Shown here: piece by piece, positions 40,601-52,600 of the stretch | Numbering within the stretch: the first letter of the stretch is position 1 | Layout: each line of letters starts with the position of its first letter | From: Mactra quadrangularis | Lineage: Eukaryota > Mollusca > Bivalvia > Venerida > Mactridae | DNA: 64,000 nt | Reading direction: 5' to 3' | Assembly: GCA_025267735.1 (NCBI GenBank) | Contig: CM046306.1 | Coordinates: 32,753,919 to 32,817,918, forward strand | The notes under the pieces: model-generated | Database searches by the model: none | The model's input: only the letters and a program-made list of their open reading frames with translations | Told to the model about the DNA's origin: nothing | Made by a program: the position numbers and the translations under genes

Positions 40601-43600
40601 TTATCAAGTTCAGAGTTTCTGTGTTTGATATGACAAAATAGGACTTAAATATATTAGTGTTTTCAAAGGGAACAATAATTCAGTGTTAACCTGTATTCAC
40701 CACTCTCTGACATTTCAACAATTGAAATGGTAACATTGCAAAATTTTGTTGTAAAATTAAAGTATTTGAAGTATTTCCTATCATTTCACCAACACTGACT
40801 CAAAATCAAATGTATTATCATATATACAAGTATATAAGGTTTATCTTGTGACTATCAATAATTTGGTTATAAATAAAGTTGTATAATGGTAGGTAATATA
40901 CAAAATGTATATATATTATTTATACATATTTCATATTATATATTTCAGAACTAAAGCATTAGTACTAGAATTGTTAGCTGCTGTATGTTTAGTTAGTGGA
41001 GGACATGAAATTATTCTATCAGCTTTTGATAACTTTAAAGAAGTAAGTAAATAGAAGATATATGCTGATATTGGTGTAAGATGGATTTATATTTCACTGA
41101 GTCTGCTCAGAAAAACATGCCAGCTGTGAGATTATTTTTTTCTGAGTGCTAGTTGTGAAAAATAAATCATTTGTGCAGCGATCTTGCAAACGTAATTTGA
41201 GGTATTTTGTAATTTTAGTTATTGTCTGAAATGCCTAAAATTCAGGAATTATATAAGATGCCTTAATTCACAAATTGCCTGTAACATATACTGTATACTT
41301 TTTGTAAATGGGTTCAGAAGACTGAATTCAAGTGATTGCATCTTTTCATTCAATGATTCACTGCATAATGACTGTGAGTGAACCTGACATTTCTATGTAT
41401 AACCAATGATCTGCATCGTACATTATAAAACTTTCGACATCTTGAGGTCTCCTATCAGGAGTATGCTAGTTTTGAACTTTCCTGTGTGTTCAGGCTGACA
41501 TTAGAGATTTTGTGGATTCATTTATAAATTAAAATTACAGCGGAGGTACTTAATACTGCATTGTCGGCATTGAAGATAAAAGGGCATATAAATGATTTAT
41601 TTCATGTAACAAATGGATAATATTCTGTTTTTTCTTCTACTATTCTACTGTTTTCTATGATAAGTCTTGACCGTTGTTAGTCAGTTTTCAACCTATCATG
41701 AATTTATATGCAGTGTTGAAAGTTTTCAAGACGGTTCATTTGGATTTCAGTGCATAAGAAAGGTTTCTGAAAAAACAGAAAATTTAGGTTATTGAAATTA
41801 TTGGAAGTTGCACCAATGCTAGTTGCATATTCCACAAAATTGAAGTAATGAAACCTGTTAGTATATAATTAGATTATTTTGTGTTGAAGATAATGTTTTT
41901 TTATATGATTTGTAGGTTTGTGCCGAAAGACATCGTTTCGAAACATTAATGGATTACTTTAAAAATTATGAAGAATTTCATATAGACTTCATGGTAAGTG
42001 CTTTGTCTTATATTGTTTTATTTCAAGATCTACCCTTAAATAAAACCTTTAAAAACTTATTTTTTTTGAAAGCATGCTAGGACATCTGCAGTATAGAGAT
42101 GGATCAATCAGCACGTAATGTCAGTCTACAAAATTAGGATATGCAAGTGGTTGTCAGAACTGGTCATTTTAGCAGCTAGCACTATATCTTGTTGTAGAAA
42201 TTTGGTTGAAAAAAAGAAATTTATGGTTGCCTAAACTAGGAATTGGTTGTCCCGGGCAACCTGCTTTCCTGTTCTAACTTACATTTAAGCATAGGTTTTA
42301 CCTATGTATTCAGCGAGTCACTTCCACCTAGCTGTGTATGATGTCTGGATCACCTAAAGTGACAAAGGAATCTTTAATTGAATAGGAAATATGTCGAATT
42401 ATATTGGTTTGAGCTGCTATTGGGGATGTCAATGTAAAAATATTATTGTGTGATGTCACTGCATGCAAATGATAATTCAACTGAAAATGCCATAGAAACA
42501 AAAAATCAAATCAACTGTAGCAGAAATATAGTGGAGCACTAAAACATTAGAGGACACTATAAGGCAGTCTGCAAAATTAGGATATGACAGTAGTTTCCTG
42601 GACTGGTCATTTTAGCAGCTAGCATTATATCTTGTTTGTAGAAAGGTGGTTGCTTGAAAGAAATTGTTTGGTTGACCCAAGCAACCAGACACCCACTAAG
42701 TTGGTAGACTGATGAGGTATGGTTATTCATGATATGTAAATATTATCATTATGTTTTCTCTATTTCAGATTGCATGTATGCAGTTTATAAATATAGTTGT
42801 TCATTCTGTAGAAAATATCAATTTTCGGGTCCATTTACAACATGAGTTCTCAATTATTGGTCTGGATGATTATCTGGAGGTAATATATTTTATAATCATT
42901 TAACACCTTTGAATGACTAAAGAAACAATTGTTTTGAACTGAATCAACACAGATTTGATTTCCTGGAATCAGTTAGTTGTTTTTTTTTATATAAGATTAT
43001 GGTATGAATCAAATTGGCCAACATTTAACCAATTCTAATCAGTTGTAAACAAACAGTTCACCAATTTCAGTTTTAGTAATCATGAAAACCCAGTCATTGA
43101 CACTATGTATGTAAAAAAATATAAGAAAACATCATCTAAGTTGACCTTTACAGAAAGTTTAAATTCAGCAACAGGTTTCAAAATTGTCTAGGATGTAAAA
43201 ATGATGTCGCATTAGGTACATTTATTTACGTACATTGTGTATTTTTTATGTGTGATGCTTGTTGCAGGTTTTTTAGAAATCATTTATTTATATATATTTA
43301 TTATCATTTATTTATTATATATAATATATTATTATTATTATCTATATATTTATTACAGAAATTACGTCATACAGAAAGTGATAGACTATCAGTACAAGTA
43401 TGTGCATACCTAGATAACATGATAGATGTAGCAGCATTGTTAGAAGATTCTGAAACTAAGACAGAAGCTTTAGAGAAAGCTGCTGAACTAGAAGATGAAG
43501 TATCTAGAGTTAATGAAAGATTACAAGAAGTAGAAGAAGAAATGTTATCTAAAACTATAGAATTAGAAAAACAATTATCTGATGCTAATACTGAACTAGA

Positions 43601-46600
43601 TGAACTTAAGGTTAGTTTATAGTGATTGTTTTATATAGGGAATAGTCCTTCAGTAGATCAGCAGTCTTTACAATAAACTTTCATCAGCAGTGGACATTTA
43701 GTCCAGCGAAATGGACTTCTTTACTGGACCGAATGAAAGTTTACCGGACCAAAAACAGTTCTTGGTAATATGTTAAAATATGCTGTCCATTTTAATGATT
43801 TAGAATATTATATTATGAATTATTTTAATAATCTAACAACAGATAATGTTTATTTTGTTAAATTCGGATAATTATGGTCGTCAAATGTCGGTGGACCATT
43901 GGACCACTCATTTCCAAAAGTCACTGGGCAGACTGCAATGTACAGGCTGCAAATGAGGTGTACTTGGTCCACGGTTCACTGGCTTATTCAAAAGACTGGA
44001 TCAGCTGGTTTTTGAAGATTTTAAACTCCTACAATGATCTAGTACACAAATATTTTACCTCTGATAATTTGTAATCTATATTTTACTTATATTAGTGGAG
44101 ACTTAGATGTGGGAAATATGTCCCTATGACAAAAATTGTGTGATTACTCACACTGATAATGAAAATGGATTCAATACTACGTGTTTTAAAGTGTCTGACC
44201 ATTTTCAGTTGTTTTCATTTTTTTTCAGTTTTCATTTGGTTATATTGGCAATATTGTATAATCAGCTTAGGTCTAAAACATTTACATTACCCAATGTCAT
44301 TTTCAGATTTTAAAGGTTCGCATAATTTAGAAGAAAGTGCAAGTGCTTGCATTTGCTTTTTTCTGGAAAGTGCTTTATGTTTAAAAATGTTTGAATTTCA
44401 AATTGTCTCCAAGTTTGTGTATAAACGCTGATTTAATGATACATTTTTGTTACACTTTATGATAACATATTATGTTACATTACAGGATATATTACGTCAG
44501 AATGAAGCAGAGAATTCAGCACTACGTGAAGCTATCAATGAAAAAGATGCTGAATCACAAAAACATTTAAATATATTAGATGCTAAACTACAGGAACTAG
44601 AAAATCTCAAGAAAAATATTGGTGAGCTAATTTTCTTTGTATCACTTTTATTATTCAATTACCTTGAGCCATTTTGCTAACTCAGTCAGTAGCATGCCCG
44701 AATGTCAATTCAGGGATTTATTGCTAGCTGGACCTACTACTACAAATGGCCCTACTGCTTGCCTCATTAGGGAAGAAGTTTTTAAAACACATACTATTAA
44801 TCAAGAATATGAACTGCACTGGAAGCAAAATGCATCCATTTCCTCCGGATCCCTAGTTTTAAATGTCCCCAACAATTTTTATCTAAGATGGCCCCACATT
44901 TTCAACCCCTGTTTAAAACAGTTTATGTTATTCTAGTCATATGTAATATTATTTTATGTTTTATATTTATAGGGTCTGGATCAGGAGCAGCTGGAGCAGT
45001 AGGGGCAGCAGGGGCTGTAGCACCCCCACCACCCCCTCCACCACCAGCTGTGGCCCCTCCTCCTCCCCCACCACCCCCACCAGCACCCCCTGCACCAGGA
45101 TTAGGAGCACCGCCCCCTCCGCCACCACCAGCCCCAGGGGGTGGACCTTCAGGTATGTAGTATTTCTTACATTGTAATATAGGAATGTATTATTGATATT
45201 TGTCGACTTTGTTGTAAGATCAACAATTATTTACTTAGTGAGTTGAAACTGAGTCGTTAGGGCAGTTGGTAGGGCGCCAGATTTGGAATATTGTGTCCCA
45301 AAGGATGCACTGGTTCGAATTCTGCCCTGGGAGGTTATACCCTTCCATGAAAATTAGACAAATATGTCAATTTTCCTCCATTAATAAGGTATACTGAGAA
45401 GTTCCCCGCCTTGTGGAAAGGTAGGTGAGTACTGGTTATAGACAAGGGTCCAGGAAAGCTAGTTTATGTGTGCTAGACAAAATGTATTGACAAGGCGTTA
45501 AATAAACTTAGTGAGTTCAGAAAATATAACACCATGTCATTTCTCCTCCAGGATGACATCATTTATCTTTCAATATGACATCATATTGACATGTCATTGT
45601 CTTTCACTTTATTGAAAATATATAAGATTTTATAATTTTCTTTGTATAATTTAATATATTAACACCACATTTTACTGTAATGAGTGAAAGAAAATAGAGA
45701 TAGAGCAGTGTTTAGATTACATGACATTAGTACTAAAAAAAGAAAAACTGATGATTTCATGGTTCAATGAACATCAGAAGGAAATTTAATCTATGCACCT
45801 TGACTGACTACTAATTGATGCATGTACTATTAACTTCAAATTTTATGAATAACATGTGCTGAAATAAACACAAAATAGACAGATGGTTTATGTAATAAAT
45901 TCATTTCAAATGAATGACATTATGACGAGACAATTTCTATAGTTTAAAATAAACAATGGAGAATTTCTGAAGCAGGCGAAATAATATTTAGTACCTTGTA
46001 TGATTCTTTTATGTATGAGTGTAATGTTAAGATAAAGCTGTTTTGATTATTTGATTTCATGTTTAAAATTCAGCTTTAAATGCAGGCATGCTGCTGTTGC
46101 TTCAATTTAATTTAAAATGAAAAGACCATCTACAAAAAGGAAAATTTGATATTCGCTATAAATACTCTTTTTTCATGGTTTAGTGTTTTTTCTCAACCAT
46201 GAAAGTTGGAGTGATTTTATAGTGACTGAATACATTCTTTTAAACAAATACAAAGACAAAATTGACTCAGCAAGCAGGCATTAAATTGCTTAGCTATTTG
46301 TATGTGTGGCTCAATGAATAAGAACGTAGATATTACTCACTTGTTTTACATAGATAATAAAAGAATATTTCTGAATATATTTATCCATCCCTTTTCTTTT
46401 TGACAGAATATTTTTTTGTTAAATCGATGTGCCAAGTTTAAAAATTCACATACAATAAAAATACCTTAATGACTTCACTATAGATGAAATCTTTTTATGT
46501 TTATGTATGTATAGACTATCTGGAATTCAAATATTTGGGTTTTCCCATCTGGTACAAACAAACATGTGTACAAAGAACAGGATCTAATCCATAGTTTGTG

Positions 46601-49600
46601 CTATTTAGCAATTATGTGTAGAAAACTTAGTTTGTACCAGCTGTACACGGACTGAAAACCTTTGAAACATGAAAAAATTTGAATTCTGGATTAGGTCTAT
46701 TGATATTATATGTATATATTTGTAGCTATGACAATAAAAAAGAAGATACAAACAAGATATCGTTTACCAGTATTAAATTGGACCCCATTAAAACCACAAC
46801 AAGTTAAAGGAACAGTGTTTGCTGATTTAGCGGATGAAAAATTATACCATGTAAGTTAGATGTATACTTTATATCTTCATATTTTAGTATAAGGTTGACT
46901 TAGTTAGCTTGATACTCTTCTATTGATAGCTCACAAGTTGTACAGCTGTGGTCCAGTGGTAGGGCCCAGGCTTAATGATGGAGAGGTTCTGGGTTCAAAC
47001 ACCACTAGGGGCACTGCTAATTTCCTTGAGCAAGAAATTTACCTACAATTGTTCCACTTTGCTTAGATGTAAATGGGTACTGTAAGGGATAGCCAGCCTG
47101 AAGAAGATTTCAATGAACTGGAAGTTATGATACAAAATTATAAAGTCAACTGAATATAGAAGCATACTTTAACTGCACTTTAACTTTTTTTACTTTTAAC
47201 TTAAACTTACTTGGAAAAATTTCAAAAATATTCTCTGAAACAAATAGGCATAGAGCTACTATATTTCCATTTAAAGTGTCCCTGAGACAGATTTACCTGC
47301 AATATTGCTCAACAATTAACAAAAAGTAATTTGCCTACCTACCAACCCTATTTCAGGGGAAATGCAACCAGGCTCAAAACTTTCTACTATGCCTATGTGA
47401 TTAAAGATAAAACAAATTTAAATTTATAAATACATTTATAATTATTTGTGTTTGTAGGTGATAGATTTTAATGTATTTGAAGAGACATTTAAACTGGGTG
47501 TACTAGGATTAAAGGGTGGTGATGGTACACCTAAAACATTAAAGAAAAAGAAACCAGAAAGTATTACATTATTAGAACCTAATAGAATTAGAAATGTTGG
47601 TAAGTTGGTATGATATTGTTATATTTCAATGTTTTTGATCATGGTAGATTTCTTGAAATAATGAGGGGACATGGCCTATTGGTTATGATGTTGGACTGGT
47701 AATCATTAAATAGCCAGCTGTGTGTTGGTTCAAATCCTATCCAAAAGACACTACTACTTTGTTTCTTGAGAAAGAAACTTCATTCTACTAGCTCAATAAT
47801 GGGGGACCAGGAAGTAGACTCCAAATTTTACTCTTGAAAGTGATTAGTCTGAATTGTAACAACTTGTTACGCAATCAAGTTTAATCAAATTAGTGTAAAA
47901 ACATATTGAAATAGTGTCAGTCTGACATCTTTGACAACCATATAACGTAAAAAATGTGATAATTTTGAAAATGGCTTAATCCTTGAACTAGTGTTTGACT
48001 TAAAGTTTACAGCTTCATATGAGTGAAAATGTGTCAAGTTTGATTATTTAGAGAAAGAGTCATAAAAAAATGTGCTAAGATGCTTTGTTGCGCAAAAAAT
48101 GAAAATTTGAAGTTATATCATTAGAGTTATCATATTATGGGATCACCAATGACAGGCGCCTGTCTTGGCAGGCAGGTGTGTGACCTCTTTGTCCTGAGTA
48201 TAACTGACCAAAAAAAACAAAAACCGTTAGTGCCATGAGTTTATATGTACATAAAATATTATTTATATTTCAGCAATTACTAGAAGAAAGATAGAATTAT
48301 CAAATGATGAAATCATGAGAGCTATTACAAAGTAAGTTATATTTAATGTATATATTTCATTTAAACAAGACTGGTGGTTTAACTTTGGAGCTGTTTTCAG
48401 TTGAGCTTTTATTAAGTATATTGGGCTTGACATTAATTTTTATACCCCCGCTTCGAAGTAGGGGGGGGGTATACTGTTTTACCCTTGTCCGTGCGTGTGT
48501 GTGTGCGTGCGTGCGTCCGTTACGAAATTTCCGTCGCAGTTTTCTCAGCAACTATATCATGCAGCAGTCTAAAACTTTGCATATTGTTTCATCCCATAGT
48601 CCCATGTGGTGTAAAGCGATTTCATGCTCCTTGCTCATCTACTTCCTGTTTGTCGCGTATTTTTAGATTTTTGCGGGGGTATCACTAGTGAGCATTAGCT
48701 CACGGATTTACTTGTTATATCAGGTTGCCCAGTTGGACAAACAGCTGTATGTTTTACTTGCTCAAACCAAATGTTTAATAGCTTTAACAAGTTGATTAAT
48801 TCTTATAGAGGTTGTTAAGAGCAGTCAAACAATTCATTCATATCCTTACATAAACAGCTGACACATTAGTTAGTTTCTATAAATACTAAGTGACTGATTT
48901 TTGTGAATTTAAATGATAGTAAAATTGTAATCCTATCTAAGACTTATGTGATTAAGACTTACTTTTTTTCATAAACATGTTATTTTTACATTATGTATAC
49001 CCAAACGAAAAAGAAACGCAGGGTAAAATGATATGGAATTATTTTTTATCGCCTTTGTGTAAGATGATGAAAATCGGTCAGATTATTATCAAGGCATCTA
49101 TTTACTCAACACATAATGAAAAATTACTGAAGCATGAAACGTTCAGTGTCACTAATACAAGCGTAGAAAAGCGAAAATTCCGTGCAGAATATATTTGATA
49201 ATTTCTTCAACACATCTTTTCATATCATTCAATACCCTAGACATTTATACACTGTTTTCCTTATTAAAACTCTGTTTTAACTTTCTACGTTAATGGCAAG
49301 GCTCACTGACGTTCAGCGGGGTCAGGCCATTACGTTGCTAATGCAAGGTCAAACGCAACAGCAGGTGGCTATGCAGTTAGGTGTGAATGTTTCGACCATA
49401 GAGCGACTTGTTCGTCGACTTGGGGAAACTGGAAGGCTTGCCAACAGGCCTCGGACAGGGCGTCCGCGCGTCACGACATGACGTCAGGACAGGGCTATAC
49501 GTCGCGCACACCTGCGTAATCGGAACGTTACTGCCACTGAAACTGCTAACAATACAGTAAGCAATCATAACCGTCGTATTCACTCCCAAACTGTAAGGAA

Positions 49601-52600
49601 CCGATTACATGAGGCGGGTATTCGTTGTAGACGTCCATGCATTGCAATGTTTGCCTCTTACTCCTACACGTCGGGCGCGGCACATTCCCCTCAGAGATTT
49701 CCAATGAGACAATGGAGGCAGGTCTTTTTTACTGACGAGTCCCGATTTCCGCTTTTCCGTCCGGATGGTCGACGTCGTATATACCGACGTCGTGGGGAAC
49801 GCTTCGCTGACGCATGCGTTACTGAGGTGGATAGATTTGGCGGTGGCTCAGTCATGGTCTGCGGTGGGATATCTTACGGGGTTAAGTCACCGTTGGTAGT
49901 GGTTGGTGGGAATTTGACCGCCGCAAGATATACTGATGAAATCCTCCGTCCGGTTGCTGTCCCTTTAGTCCAACAATGTAACCTTATTTTCCATCAAGAC
50001 AATGCCCGACCTCATGTTGCCAGAGTTAGTAGACAGTTTCTGGCAAATCATAACATTCAGCCACTTTACTGGCCAGCATTTAGCCCAGATTTGTCTCATA
50101 TTGAACATTTGTGGGACGAACTGGACAGGAGAGTAAGGCAGCGTCAGAACATTCCCACCAGGCTTGACCAACTGAGAAATGCGTTGTTGGACGAGTGGAA
50201 CAATATCCTCATTAGAAAGATAAACATCCTTATGAATTCAATGCACAAGAGAATAAGGACTGTGACAGCTGCGCGAGGAGGACATACCCGGTACTGAGAA
50301 CTTTACGCCGATTTGAATGTATGTTTGTATGGGGTATCGCCAAATTCGTTCCAATTACACAAAAAGTAAAGGTCAAAATCCAATAAAAATTTCCAAATTT
50401 AATTCACGAAAGATAGTTCTTGATAAATCAATATCCCAATTTTAATGTCATTCTTATAATTCACCATAAATCACCACTGAAGTTTACCCTGCGTTTCTTT
50501 TTCGTTTTGGTATATGATACTAATACACATTATATTTCTATATATTACAGTTTAGATTTAAAGATTTTATCTATAGATATTTTAGACATTCTACATACAG
50601 TACTTCCAAATGTATGATACTAATACACATAATATTTCTATATATTACAGTTTAGATTTAAAGATTTTATCTATAGATATAGTTGACATTCTACATACAG
50701 TACTTCCAAATGATCAAGAGGTAATATTTTAGTAGCAAATTATATAAACAATGATCAAACTTGACTTGTTAGCTCAATCAGGGGCGCAATTTTATGTCAG
50801 TCTAAGGAATATGGTCTCTATTTAACTTTCATTATACCATCCTAGAGATTGGTCATGAAATATTTTCTTCAGCAAACCTTCATCCTTTTGCTGTAACATC
50901 GAACAGTTATTGGCCACTTGTGAATAAATTTGTTTAGTATTGATTAACATTATAGGTCAATACCTTTGTAAAGATCTTTGCATTTTGCAGACAATATATA
51001 TTGATTGACAGTTACTATATAACTGAATCTTGTAGCGAACTTCAATTCAAACCATCAACATTTAACAAAACTTCACAATAGCATCCATTGATGTTAGTCA
51101 TTGTCAGTTTTGTATCTAAAATAAAGAATGAAGGCTTTGCATGAGTTTTGATACATTTTTTATTTTTGCCTTCTTGTTTATTCGACATTATTATATTATA
51201 TGCTAGGAAAATGGAAAATATTGATTGATATCACTTATTAAAATTTCTATACATTGGTAATGAGTTTTGATGCAAAAATAATTTCAATGTTTTAACTTTT
51301 ACATTATTACAGATAAAAGCTTTCAAGTTATATGAGAAAGATCGTAAACCAATAGATTTGTTATCAGATGAAGATAAGTTTATGTGGCAGGTATGTACAA
51401 TTGTAATATCATTACAGGGATTGACATAAATTTTTAATGAAGGGGTTTCGGTTGAACAACCAGCTTCATATTTAATTGTCTCAACCAGATTTTCAGTAGC
51501 ATTAACAAGTTGTCAGAATCTAAATACAGGTTGTCAGGGGCTGTGAAAGCATGTTCCATTGTAATCTTTCAATCAAGATGAAATTCCCAGCCAAGGCAAT
51601 TCATACTGTATCATAAAAATTCAGCAATAATGTTGCTTTTCTCCATACAGAAAGAGAAGATTACAGCTCTTAATGAACAGTAACAAACACCAGTATAACA
51701 TAGTTGAATTGATATAATAAAACTTACTACCCCAATTTTATACCTGTGCCAAGACTGATATGTTTTGAAGATAGCTAGGTTAGGTGAGCTGGCCATCATA
51801 CAATGACCATAATTTGTGTTAACACGGCGGTAAACATGATTAAAAGAGACTCATATTTTCCTAGGACTAGATGGGAGCCCGTGCAAGCACGGGCTTTAGC
51901 AAACTCCTCACAGTGCTTAAGTCACGCTTTGCTTCTTAATTATTGTATTATAGTTATTGATTTGATAAAGGGAGATAACCACTGCGGGGAGTTTGGTTTG
52001 ATGTGTCTATTTTTAGTTTTATCTAGAACTATTTTTATACACAAAAAAACCCACTATTTTTGTTGATTTTTGGCAGTTTTTGCAAATATCAAGAGGCTTT
52101 GTCAAAAAAGAATTGTCAACTTGATATGCCGGTATATAGGTGCTCCAGCGACAAACAAAAGATTTATTCAAAGCTGCGCAGTTTCTTCCACAAAACAGGA
52201 AACTCGCAAATTTAATAGTATAGATATTTTGTGGCCAGAAAATTCCAAATGTTTTGCTACTAAGTTAAGTTTTCTGCTTGTGCTTAAATCACATGAAACA
52301 TAGTTTTTGGAAAGAAGATATAGATATATAATATAAATGTCTATATTTTCAGTTATGTAAAGTAGAAAGGTTACCACAAAGATTACAGATAATGAGTTTT
52401 ATTGCAAACTATCACGATGATATACATCATTTACAACCAGTAAGTATTATATTCCATCTTTCTGTAGATTTATTATACATTTTGGACCTGAGGAATGATT
52501 CTTTTGCTATACAAAACTTAGGTGGAATCAAGAATTTCAGGGTTTTGAAGGTTGACTTGATTATTTTAAATTATTCTAGCATTCTTTTTGTCCAAATTCT

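Noticed and set aside
43248..43358. In-frame upstream extension of exon 9
   Set aside because: Intronic AT run rich in Ile/Tyr/Leu, separated from the exon by a good acceptor; the family alignment starts at KLRHTESD.
43680..43960. GGACC-rich stretch with possible inverted ends
   Set aside because: TGGACC words recur but no consistent terminal inverted repeat or target duplication could be fixed.
44637..44936. 99-codon open frame between exons 10 and 11
   Set aside because: No family likeness; lies between a clear donor and a clear acceptor.
44888..45177. Alternative frames across the proline-rich exon giving long Ser/Thr/Pro peptides or an extended FH1
   Set aside because: They ignore the acceptor at 44971-44972 and donor at 45153-45154; the low-complexity sequence is open in several frames.
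48346..48688. Three overlapping open frames rich in Arg, Cys, Val and Thr/His
   Set aside because: They come from GTGCGTGC-type simple repeats in the hairpin-ended mobile element.
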